24,542 bases of DNA. It comes from Klebsormidium nitens. Its lineage: Eukaryota > Streptophyta > Klebsormidiophyceae > Klebsormidiales > Klebsormidiaceae. Under the pieces are notes generated by a model, which did not search any database, had not been told where the DNA came from, and saw only the letters and a list, made by a program, of their open reading frames with translations. Shown here piece after piece: positions 1-8,279 of the stretch; within the stretch, counting starts at the first letter, position 1; every line of letters starts with the position of its first letter. A program made the position numbers and the translations under genes. The DNA is taken from positions 99,546-124,087 of the forward strand of contig DF237105.1 of assembly GCA_000708835.1 (NCBI GenBank). Direction: 5' to 3'.

Positions 1-25
1 AACGCCCAACTCAACGCCTGCGCTT

Positions 26-895
26 TTATGCTGGTTGCGGGTGCGCGCTCCTCTCCAATCGCTTCCTGCATGGGCCCAGAAGGTCGATGAATGATGCATT
101 GTCTCCATCGGGCAGCTCAAATGTAATGTTTCCGAAGCGATCAAAATCACGCGTCTTGAAGAGGTCCTTGAGCTTGTGACCCCCCAAAATACAATCAGGT
201 TTCCTATCAATGATTCTCAAGAGCACGTCGAAATTCTTGTCAGGTCTCTTCCTGTTGATATTTCGTGCGCACTGGCAAGTGGGACAATTCTCATGGTATT
301 TGCAAAGCTCGGAGCCCCCTCTCAATTTGGCTTGCTGGGCCGCAGCTGCCATTTTGTCCTGATGCTACTAATGAAAGAGAAGATAAATGAGCATGTACTC
401 ACCGGCGCCTCGGCCTCGCGCACCCTGGGCTTTAATCCCTTGGCGCCACCCTTGTTGATAACCTGCTCAGCGGCCGTGAGCTGTCGCTTCTTGCGCTCTA
501 CGGTGCCCTCGTTTTGGCCTCTTAGGAACGAGATCAGCCCGTCAACCAGCGCCAACACCTGCGTCCAGTGGCCATCCCAATGCAGCTGCAAAATTGGTGT
601 GTCCGCACCACCATCGAGCCGCTCGCTTAACGCAACGGTCCTGCCGTCGGCTGCTTCCACAACCTTGCCAAGCAGCTTCCCTATGCAGCTGAGGCAAATA
701 AGAGACCTGGCCTGCTTTGCTCGGGGCCCCCTCCGCGCTGATGAGGTAGCCTCTCTGCACCCCATTGGATTGCTGTCCTTTCCGGAATGCCAGCCGCAAG
801 CAGCCCTCCTCGTCCTTTACCCACAGCTGCTGTCTACATGTCAGGCACTTGACCGCAACGCGCTCTTGGCAGCTAGAGAAGTCGACCCTAAAGTG
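26..895 (-). CDS. CxxC-knuckle protein, 3' exons (Mis18/Yippee-like? RING-like tail?)
   Basis: Multi-exon minus-strand gene; the 5' end is not resolved. The last exon runs from 358 to the stop near 26. The exon before it ends at 403 (GCG CCG then gtgagt). The 44-nt intron between them ends in cag, and phase 0 is kept on both sides. The upstream exon has a CLSC knuckle followed by IGKLLGKVV, then a helical, charged segment (~560-410). Further upstream (~895-770), in another frame, lies a second knuckle, CLTC followed by RQQLW. Two CxxC pairs with a trailing LGkV resemble the zinc beta-tent of Mis18/Yippee proteins; that is inference from memory of the family. The last exon has CKYHENCPTC and a basic RKRPDKNFDVL stretch, like the end of a Polycomb-type RING finger, but no full RING is visible. 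The frame change near 715-770 needs a ~50-nt intron or is a frameshift. Function is not assigned. Confidence 0.45.
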
Positions 896-1440
896 ACCTC
901 AAGCTATATGGTCGAATGTAGGTTTGTCTAACCTTATCCGTTCACCACTGCTAACCAGATGCACCTCTACTACAGCCATTTCCACCCCCCGCTGCCTCAG
1001 ATGGGATGCCCAAGGGCGGCGGCCTCTCTCTAAGTGCCTCTCTCTCCTCGGTCCGAACTTCCCGGGGCCTCGGTCTTGCCCTTTCAGTTCGGTCTCTTAT
1101 CTCTAAGCCTCTCAACCGACTCCTACGATGAAATACCCTCGGGGCCCCCGGTCGCTTGTCCCTAAGTTCCGACCCATTCGACGAGCGGGTGCTCGAAAAT
1201 GTCAAGGGACCGCCGTGGGGGTGCTGACGTGGCGTCCTCTCCGGGTCATGTCACCAAATTTACCGTCACGGCACAATCCGGCAGCCTCGGTACCGTAGCG
1301 TCACCGTCCGATCCCTCTGGAATGATCTTCACCGTCGAGATAATGCCAAACTCCCCTTGGTAGGCCCAACGCCCCGGCCCCCAGGTGTTAAAAGTAGGCT
1401 TGCAACCTGAAACCAATGATGTGCTGGCAGCCAAACGGCT
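896..1440. other. No supported gene
   Basis: Between the CxxC gene and the first DIRS-type repeat I see only short, proline/serine/arginine-rich open stretches on both strands. None has splice context or a recognisable motif. Confidence 0.4.
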
Positions 1441-1572
1441 AAAATCGTAAGAACACTTAACAACCAATCACAGCTCCAGGATTGTCAGTTCCGTTCAATC
1501 TCAACCTTCCGATAGGGGTGCTGGGGGGCGCCCGGACAGTTGCAAAGCGCTTCTGGTGTAACGGAAACGCCG
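1441..1572 (+). repeat. Direct repeat copy 1 (candidate split direct repeat)
   Basis: Starts aaaatcgtaagaacactt and ends gaaacgccg. It matches 2284-2416 over its whole length with roughly ten differences and one single-base indel, about 92% by eye. Read in the RT sense (minus strand), the two copies and the ~710 bp between them could be the B1-A2-B2 end of a split-direct-repeat element. Confidence 0.8.
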
Positions 1573-2115
1573 GGTAAGGCATAGGGGCACCGGAGGTTTG
1601 CGTATGACGTCCGGGACAGTGCGGCGACCTGCAGGGGTTGTATTACCGGAGAAAGTCGCCGCGGACCGAAGGTTGAAATTTTGCGGTTCTGAATCGGGGG
1701 GATGAATAGCGACGGTTGGGAGCAGTCGATCGGAGAAGTTAGGGTTTGGAGGTGTAAAGCGATACGCGCTGAGCGGTGGGGCCGAGCTCTGGCGAGTTGG
1801 GAGTAAAAGGAGGTCTGCCTTAAAAGAGATGGTGGTGAAGGCGCCTTCGGTAATGGAGGTCGCGTTAGGAAGCAGTGGTGTTGTAGCGGCCACTGAGAAG
1901 TGAGGTTTTCGTCTTATGCGTCGTCAGCCTGTCTTTAGGGTGGATGAACTGGGTCGAAGCAGAGCTTCTCGAAAGAAGCGCTCAACAAATAGAGGAGGCG
2001 CCACGGGCGCTTTCCTTCTTTACAGACTTGAAAGAGTACGAGGTCTTTCTACTTTTGAATAAGACGTCCAGAGGCGCAGCGTGAGTCAGCGGGGGCAACT
2101 CGGCAGCACAGCTAG

Positions 2116-2138
2116 GCGCGCGTGCACGGCACGCGCGC
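2116..2138. repeat. Perfect GC-rich hairpin inside the element end
   Basis: Ten-base arms GCGCGCGTGC and GCACGCGCGC are separated by the loop ACG. Directly after it (about 2142-2162) comes a 7-bp tandem run of the form GGCAGGC. It lies between the two direct repeats, where DIRS-type elements carry sequences used to circularise the cDNA; a role there is only inference. Confidence 0.6.
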
Positions 2139-2283
2139 TCAGGCGGCAGGCGGCAGGCGGCCCGGTTGTATGCGCCCGGTGCTTATGTCAGGTGCCACAT
2201 TCCGGGCTTAAACTTCTTGTGTGATCTAACGGACTTAGCTGAATTCACAGTGCATCATAGAGCAGGCGAGTATTCCGATGATT

Positions 2284-2416
2284 AAAATCATAAGAACACT
2301 TTAACAACCAATCACAGCTCCAGGATTGTCAGTTCCGTTCAATCTCAACCTTCTGATAGGGGTGCTGGGTGGCGCCCGGACGGTTGCAAAGGGCTCCTGG
2401 TGTGCCAGAAACGCCG
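2284..2416 (+). repeat. Direct repeat copy 2 (candidate split direct repeat)
   Basis: Second copy of the 132-bp repeat, beginning aaaatcataagaacacttt and ending agaaacgccg. It lies just upstream of the recombinase gene, and the open frame of the recombinase runs back into it without an ATG. It therefore probably forms the recombinase 5' leader. Confidence 0.8.
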
Positions 2417-2572
2417 CCCCAAAAAGACAATCGTTTGCCAAACGACAATTATTGGACTCAGATAATAGTGTTTTGTGTCTTATGCGGTGTTGAGTTTCAA
2501 CAAAAATGCGAAGAACAGCTGCGGACTGTCAGAGCGGTTGGGTTGGGTGGGAACTGCACAGCAGGGGAGAGG

Positions 2573-3604
2573 ATGAGTTCGGAGCAGACGCGACGCCTTT
2601 ACGAGGGGGCGCTCACTAGCTTCGGAAAGATTGCGGAAAAGAGTGTGAATGAGGCCAGTAATAATAGCCGAAAGCCAACATTCCAGCAGTTTCAAGGTTT
2701 CTTGGCGCGAAACGCCTTTCGCGTCACCGTTGAGACGGCCACGGCTGCCGATGTAGGGGAGTTTATCGTTGGGGATTGGATCCCCAGCCATATCGCCGGC
2801 TGCCGCACGAAGCTGCCGCAAACTAGGAAAAGCATTCCGTCAATATCCGCAGTGACCCACGTGGTGAAAGATTTAGCCAAGTCGTACGCTTTGCTTGGCT
2901 ACGAAGGTCGGAGCAACCCTGCCAAAGCCGAAGTAGTTGAATTATTTCGGGTGGGCTACGAAAAGATGCTGCACGAGCAGGGTGTGAAGGTCAAACGGGC
3001 GAAAGTGTTTACGGAGGAGAAGTTGGACGGCCTGCTGGCGCATATTGCGCAACTGATCCGGGCGAGCCGCCTGGGTTTAGCGAGATGCGTCCTGCTCACC
3101 GACCAGGCGGCCGTGCTATACCTTTGGGAATCCCTTGCGCGCGGAAAGGAGTGCGGACAGTTGCAGCGACAACAAGTCAAACTGGGGGAGCAGGCAGCCT
3201 ACTCGGGTTGGAGCAAAACCGTCCGGCAGGAATCGAGCGCGCGTATTCGGCTCGCGGCGCCGATTCCGGAGGGGCGCCTGGCGTTTGTGGAATCCGCCGT
3301 CCAGCTGCTGCACGGGATGGAAGAAGGGAGCTTTCCCGTTGGCGAGGATGGGTTCCTCTTTCGCGCCATCAATCGGAGTCGCACCGGCTTCGTCAACGAG
3401 CCGATGAGCAGCGATACGCTGAGGAAGCGGTTACAAAAAGACGCTGGTTTATTTGAGGGGGTGATCGTGCATAGCTTCAAGCGTTCGGCCGTCAAGCATG
3501 CGGCTGTAAATCTGAATTACAACGTGACGGAGTTAATGGATTTAGGACGTTGGAGGAGCTATGCAGTTTTTCGACTGTACGTAGAGGAAATTTGGCAAAA
3601 GTGA
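2573..3604 (+). CDS. DIRS-type tyrosine recombinase
   Basis: Predicted 343-aa recombinase that would integrate the circular retrotransposon DNA by site-specific strand exchange. The start is taken at the ATG at 2573 (MSSEQTRR). The frame is open back to about 2369, but has no earlier ATG and overlaps the direct repeat. The N-terminal ~150 residues look like an all-helical core-binding domain. In the catalytic half I see Arg I in SLARGKE, box II as VHSFKRSA, the following LGRW, and a candidate nucleophile Tyr in FRLYVEEI seven residues before the stop. Box II of tyrosine recombinases is normally H-x-x-R; here position +3 is Lys and Arg is at +4, so activity is doubtful unless this is normal for the subfamily. 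The frame is uninterrupted, unlike the partner RT strand. It is transcribed towards the RT region, with only ~500 bp between. Confidence 0.85.
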   Translation: MSSEQTRRLYEGALTSFGKIAEKSVNEASNNSRKPTFQQFQGFLARNAFRVTVETATAADVGEFIVGDWIPSHIAGCRTKLPQTRKSIPSISAVTHVVKDLAKSYALLGYEGRSNPAKAEVVELFRVGYEKMLHEQGVKVKRAKVFTEEKLDGLLAHIAQLIRASRLGLARCVLLTDQAAVLYLWESLARGKECGQLQRQQVKLGEQAAYSGWSKTVRQESSARIRLAAPIPEGRLAFVESAVQLLHGMEEGSFPVGEDGFLFRAINRSRTGFVNEPMSSDTLRKRLQKDAGLFEGVIVHSFKRSAVKHAAVNLNYNVTELMDLGRWRSYAVFRLYVEEIWQK

Positions 3605-4099
3605 CGTTGATTAGATCAATTGCCTGTGCACTGACGTTTTTCCGGCTGAGACCGACCTCAGAGAAATTTAATCAATCTCGACCAGTTGCAACGGCTAATG
3701 TTGTTTTATACCGGGTTCGTTATCCACATGTCGCTGCACTTATTGCCACAGGCGTGTCTGGCTGGGCCTATTATAAGCGCCCACGAATGACGTTTGAGTT
3801 CTGCATCTCGTGCTTGTCTCTAATGTTGCGTGCACTTGTCACTCAGAAGCACCGCTACATCATTTATCCTTTATGGAGCACATAGTGCGAATCCCTCCCT
3901 CCTCTTGCCTACCTTACTTCCAGTCAATCTTTAAAACTCTAAGCTTATATAATGCTGGATTGACCGTTTCAACCGGTACCCTCCTGCTAGGAATGCACGC
4001 ATCTGTAGACCGCTCATGCCAGAGGCACTGCCACGCTTGCGCCGCTGCCTAAACTCATCAGCTCGACCCACCAGTTTGTGGTGGTCGCTTCCGGAACCA
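3605..4099. other. Spacer between convergent recombinase and RT/RNase H
   Basis: Short non-coding stretch between the two convergent gene ends. No conserved motif or strong inverted repeat is seen, although both transcripts would have to terminate here. Confidence 0.4.
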
Positions 4100-6165
4100 C
4101 TAGAATCGCGTCCGTTCTGAAATTCGCGTTGACTGCAACACGCTAGGTATCGCCCTAACTGGCGGGAATATCCACGCCGTTTCGCCTTGTCTAACTAGCG
4201 TCCTCCAATCTGTGCTGAGAGCGTCGACTGCAAGGCAGCCTCGCATATAGCGGGGGGTTACAAATTGCCCCGCCACATGCCACGTGTCAGAAGCAAACAT
4301 GTCGACGTCTGGCCGACCGAAGAGCGAGATGACGTCAGCAAAAACCTTGGGGTTTAGTCCGCAGTCCGACGCGTCGGGGACTAGGCTGAGAGCGTCATGT
4401 TCAGCCAGCTCCACCCGCGGCTTCCACTGGGCCAAAACGTCGAAGTCCGCCTCTGAGCACAGCTTGAAGATCTCTTGTAAAACGGCGTTTAGATCGGGCG
4501 CCGAGCTCCTGAAGCTGTTAACGGCCGCCACCGCTCCTTGGTTATCGCCAACCAACAAAAGGGCTGCCCCCGAGAGGAGAGGACGGTGGTGCTGCACTGC
4601 TTGCTGTAGAATTCGAAGACACCCCACCATTTCGCACGCGGTGCTGGATTGTTGGACCTCCGTCTCGATTAAGGACCCCGCTAAGTGGAAAGGGGGGCTG
4701 CCGGCTATGTAGAGGGATCCCCCGAAACGGAAGTCCGAGGCGTCCGAAGCGGCCTCGATTCGGATCTGACGTGGAAACCAACGCCGTCCGTTCGAGTCGT
4801 CCAGGCGCTCCAGGAAGAGTTTGACCGCGTCCTTGGCCGCTTGTGGGGTAGCAAAAAATCGCATCCCACGAAATGCGACCTTGCATCGCTTGGAATAGGG
4901 GCCTGCTATACAAGGAAGCGGGAAGCACCGCAGGCCCCAGCGCGATAATCTTTCCCGCCACATTGGCAAGAATCCGAGGGCTGACTTCCCTTGCCTATAG
5001 AAGCTCCGTTAAGGCCGCTTTCACCTTTGCCATCTTGGCTGCTGAGACCCTGAACTGTTCCGCTTGCGTGTCCACAACAAACCCCAGCCAGTCGCCTGTC
5101 TGGGCTGGCCAGAATTGGCATTTTGGCAGACTGAAAATTGCCCCAAGGAGGGCGAGGAAGCGAACAATCGCCACGATTAGCCAGAGGCAAAGGGCGAAGT
5201 CCTGGTTGGCCGTCAGACCGTCATCCAGATAACTGGAAACGGGGATACCCTGGGTTTTGAGCTCTTTCGCCGCTTCTTGGGTTATCAGCGTAAACGCATA
5301 GCAGGCTTCGGACCACCCGAAGCACATTACGTTGTAGTAAGTATACGATGCCGATCTTGAAGCCGAAGTAGGTCCGAAAGCGGGGATGAATGAGGACGTG
5401 GTAGTAGCCGGCCTTGAAGTACCACGTGGCGAAAAAACCTTTGGACGAGAGGAAGGTGAGGAACTGAGTCGCGGAGCATTTCGTACTTGAACGGGTGCGC
5501 TTTTGAAAAAGCGTTGATGTAGCCGGCATCCAGAACGAGGCGTCCTTTGGGGAGGTTTACCACGCTCAGGGGGTTTACGACTTTCGATTTTGTCTCCCCC
5601 GCCGCGCAGAGGTGAACGGAGCCGTTGACGAGCAGCTCCCCCACTGTTTTGAGAGCAAACTCCGAATTCTCGTAAAACGAGCGGAGGTAAGGAAATTTCA
5701 CCGGGTGGGGCACGTCCCCCGAGAGCCACTCTTCAAATCTTGAAACACCCACCGTTCGCCTGAGCATAAGCCGAACCCTTTCTAATTTCTTAGGGTCGCA
5801 CTCTGCCGTTCCCACGAAGGACGGCTTGATTCCGTGCCGCAATGAGGACAACACCGTCTTGGAGGAAGGCCTCGTCGAATCCTTCAGCAATCTTCCCAAA
5901 TCGGGAGGTGGCGGCTGAAGCAGCCCGCCACAAAACTCTCTACCGGATGCACTTTGGTTACAACGGACATGAGCCACTCTGACAATTCGCCTTCTCGTAG
6001 CGGGCTTATCTCAGGCCCCGCCTCGATTTCCATCAGAAGCTCCCTCAGATCCTGGACAAACTGTTCGTGATTCGGCGTCTGCGGAATTCGAGGAGCGAAC
6101 TGGGCGAAGAATCGAACATTCCCAATCTGACGGATCTGAGGCGTTAGCGGGATTGCCTGACGGAT
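4100..6165 (-). pseudogene. DIRS-type reverse transcriptase / RNase H polyprotein, frameshifted
   Basis: Minus-strand polyprotein in at least five pieces in changing frames. At ~6165-5890 there is a gag/linker-like piece (RFFAQFAPRIPQTPNHEQF). At ~5890-5480 come the RT fingers (KSKVVNPLSVVNLPKGRLVL). At ~5480-5350 is palm motif A context (FKAGYYHVLIHP). At ~5350-4995 is the catalytic SYLDDG box (5231-5220) with CQFWPAQTGDWLGF. At 4969-4100 is RNase H, with DASDFR, an ACEMVG glutamate, VGDNQGAV and EHDALS as the four acidic positions. It ends with the DIRS-typical tail VDMFAS...VDALSTDW...AWIFPP. In the palm, the expected Asp before FKAGYYH is Tyr (codon at 5421-5419), a probable inactivating change. 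RNase H is the longest intact piece (~290 codons). No methyltransferase domain was recognised. This is a dead copy. Confidence 0.88.
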
Positions 6166-6170
6166 CTGCG

Positions 6171-7246
6171 TTAATGTCTATCTCTACCGTTGACGGCTCG
6201 AACGAGTTGCAGCGTCTCCGTCGAGCCCAACATCCGGGGAAACCTCCGTAAATTCGTTTGCTTGCTCTTGGCTAGCTAGGGGATCCCCTCCAGGCAGCGC
6301 GGCCGCCGCCGCCGCCATAGGCGCTGAGGGGCTGTCAGTCTAACATACGGCTTTCAACTAAGGCAGGGTCCTTTCGTCCATGACAACTCTAATCTTCGAT
6401 TAAGAATACTCTCCTTATGCGACGGCCTAGATTCGACGAGAAGCGCTGCGGAAGAGGGATCCCCCCGCGCGGCGCGGCCGCCGCGTCGCCATATGCTATG
6501 AGCTGCTCTTGACACACGGGTAATTAGGAACGACAGTCATGCCCATTTTTCTCTGGCATCCAGACGTGAAGATGGGGCTCTAAAAGACAGAATGATAACT
6601 TTTCTTATAATGCGTTGAAAATCGGGCGCCGGTACTCGCCTCTAAAAGCTGAATGACGAAATGAGACATTCGTGGTCTTGTCTACCTTGTCAAATTGCAA
6701 ACGTTCAAGTGAATCCAATCTGACGGCCGCGCCGATACATGTAATCCAATTCGGGACTTCGAATTGTTCTCGACGGGTCCTCGATTGCTTATCTTCTGAC
6801 TCTGCAACATGTAAGTTCTTTCTCGGCCTTGCCACTAACCGCCCATGAAGCTAAGCCAACAGCGTGACAACCAGTCTTTAACCGAATATGTACGAACATA
6901 TTTACCTGCTTCCTCTATTCTGGCCTGCAGCAGGATCTCTCTCTATCTTCAAACCTAGGGCGTCCGCCACCTTAGCCGCCTCTAAATTTCTGCCTTCCTC
7001 CCGAATGAGGGGCGTTCCAGCCGCCTTGGTTGTTGTTGTTCCTCCTGCGATCCGGTACATACCAGCATCAGGACACATGCCTGCCTATTATAGGCTTTTC
7101 TCACATTTTGAGGGGCGTCTATGCCCGAGCGTGCAGCCCTGTAACGGCACACATGGCATGGCAACATGCCTTTCTGGTCCTTATCGGACGGTAACCCTTT
7201 ACCGGATAGTGCCCACAGGGCTCTGCCAGTTCGCCAACAGAAGACT
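6171..7246. other. Gene-free stretch with a GC-rich direct repeat
   Basis: No convincing gene. Two related GC-rich blocks, about 6277-6336 and 6455-6515, share agggatcccc, a gcgcggccgccgc core and a gccata end, offset ~178 bp. A shorter duplication of the type tgacggatctg occurs at ~6127 and ~6160, at the 5' edge of the RT region. The repeats may be remnants of the retrotransposon 5' end, but they do not match the 132-bp direct repeats. Confidence 0.4.
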
Positions 7247-8002
7247 TTATTTGCTCACAGGGCAAGCCAACATGTTCACCGACTTGTCATTTCTGTCCCA
7301 GAGAGAAGCTAAGTTCCTGCTGATGGAAGCAATACCTCTGAAAACTCTGAGATTGAAGGTTTTTAGTACGTACGTTTTTGGGCACGGGCGTCGCTTGCTT
7401 TCATACGAAATCTCTTGCCAGATTTCAGGTTCATCAATATTTGAGACCCAGTCGGATATGGCAAACTGGACTTTGTGAGGGGGGGCGACCTCACATGCTG
7501 GAAGGATCTGCACACAGCCCCCTCCATTCACCAACTCTGAAAATAGAACCTCCCCTCGTGCCAAGCAGATCCGCATGGTCTCCGACCCGAAACTGGCCCA
7601 GCTGTCATAGGCATGGCTTGCCACCAAGATTTTGAAAACAGGAGAGATACCTTGGTGCCTTGACCGACGAGCTCGTCTCCAAAGTACGTCTCGGATGCCA
7701 TCCATCGCACGCGTTTCAGATGATACCCAGGACACCGTGTGAGCAGATTTGCAAAACTGGCCCACCCTGCTTCGCCATGACTTTGTTGACCTCCGTTCAA
7801 GAGCGGTGCAGAGCTCAGGCACGGCCTTTCTGCAGGCGCGCTCCCAACCCCTTTCCTTCAGCAAGCTTGCAAAGCGCGTCGATACGCGGGAAAGGCTCGC
7901 CAGAGTCTTGGAATCTATTCCTGGAGGGATTGGAGTTAGGGTTTTGTCAAGGATCAGGCAGACAAGGTCGTCGCTCAGGCTCTCGGATCTTGTGATTCCC
8001 AC
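7247..8002 (-). CDS. F-box-like protein, with a reading-frame conflict
   Basis: A 251-codon frame opens with an F-box-like segment (residues ~8-62: SLSDDLVCLILDKTL, then LASLSRVSTRFASLLKERGW). It would bind SKP1 in an SCF ubiquitin ligase if real. After ERRSTKSW the same DNA in another frame (~7800-7528) reads more like protein: GWASFANLLTRCPGYHLKRV, then SETYFGDELVGQGTK. That resembles the W..L..LL..CPG block that follows the F-box in plant EID1-like F-box proteins (inference from memory). A good donor (ACC AAG then gtatct) follows GQGTK. Either there is a one-base frameshift near 7800 with an intron after it, or the long frame is right and the second is chance. The C-terminal ~70 residues of the long frame (KRRPCPKTYVLKTFNLRVF) match nothing I know. 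Confidence 0.55.
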   Translation of the reverse strand: MGITRSESLSDDLVCLILDKTLTPIPPGIDSKTLASLSRVSTRFASLLKERGWERACRKAVPELCTALERRSTKSWRSRVGQFCKSAHTVSWVSSETRAMDGIRDVLWRRARRSRHQGISPVFKILVASHAYDSWASFGSETMRICLARGEVLFSELVNGGGCVQILPACEVAPPHKVQFAISDWVSNIDEPEIWQEISYESKRRPCPKTYVLKTFNLRVFRGIASISRNLASLWDRNDKSVNMLACPVSK

Positions 8003-8141
8003 GATTGACTGTGAAAGCCACTCAAAAAATTGCTACCTACTTTGGAAAACATAAAAAGGCCCCCTTGCCCATGACCCAATCTGTCAGGCTTTGTGATGCC
8101 GCGGACGCCATTGCACGGGCCTATTTTCTATCCTGATCGAT

Positions 8142-8279
8142 GTAGTGAACAGTAACGGCCAGTGAACAGTAACGGAGACGGGTAGGGTTAGTTAGGGGGT
8201 TAGGGTGGGTACGGGTGCGGAGCGGGTGATCCTTTAGGTTAGGGTTTTTAGTAACCCCAAAATGCTTACTGTTCACTAC
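8142..8279. mobile_element. MITE-like element with 14-bp terminal inverted repeats
   Basis: The left end GTAGTGAACAGTAA (8142-8155) and right end TTACTGTTCACTAC (8266-8279) are perfect reverse complements, 138 bp outer edge to outer edge. Just inside the left end the 17-bp unit agtgaacagtaacggcc is tandemly repeated (8144-8160, 8161-8177). The interior is G-rich with several TTAGGG/TTTAGG-like words (ggttagggtgggt, tttaggttagggttttt) resembling plant telomere repeats. It has no coding capacity. I see no clear target-site duplication in the immediate flanks. Superfamily is not assigned. Confidence 0.6.

Larger units (their letters stand above)
1441..6170. mobile_element. Decayed DIRS/Kangaroo-like tyrosine-recombinase retrotransposon
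   Basis: A plus-strand tyrosine recombinase (2573-3604) and a minus-strand reverse transcriptase/RNase H (6165-4100) face each other tail to tail, ~500 bp apart. To the left is a ~132-bp direct repeat in two copies (1441-1572 and 2284-2416). DIRS-order retrotransposons carry a tyrosine recombinase instead of a DDE integrase. To my knowledge, an inverted recombinase gene with split direct repeats is the hallmark of Kangaroo elements, known from Volvox. The RT strand is broken by several frameshifts, so the copy is not autonomous. Both outer ends are uncertain: I could not find the matching terminal repeat to the right of 6170, so the element may be truncated there. Confidence 0.75.

Noticed and set aside
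176-931. Plus-strand 251-codon open frame opposite the CxxC gene
   Set aside because: Its composition is low-information and it is antisense to a strand with clean splice sites and CxxC motifs; treated as a shadow.
1501-1893. Minus-strand 130-codon frame starting MAATTPLLPNATSITEG
   Set aside because: It overlaps the retrotransposon direct repeat, is rich in Pro/Ser/Thr/Arg and has no motif. Gag was considered, but there is no Cys-His box or link to RT.
2369-2572. N-terminal extension of the recombinase back to 2369
   Set aside because: There is no ATG before 2573, and the extension lies partly in the 132-bp direct repeat, so it is probably leader.
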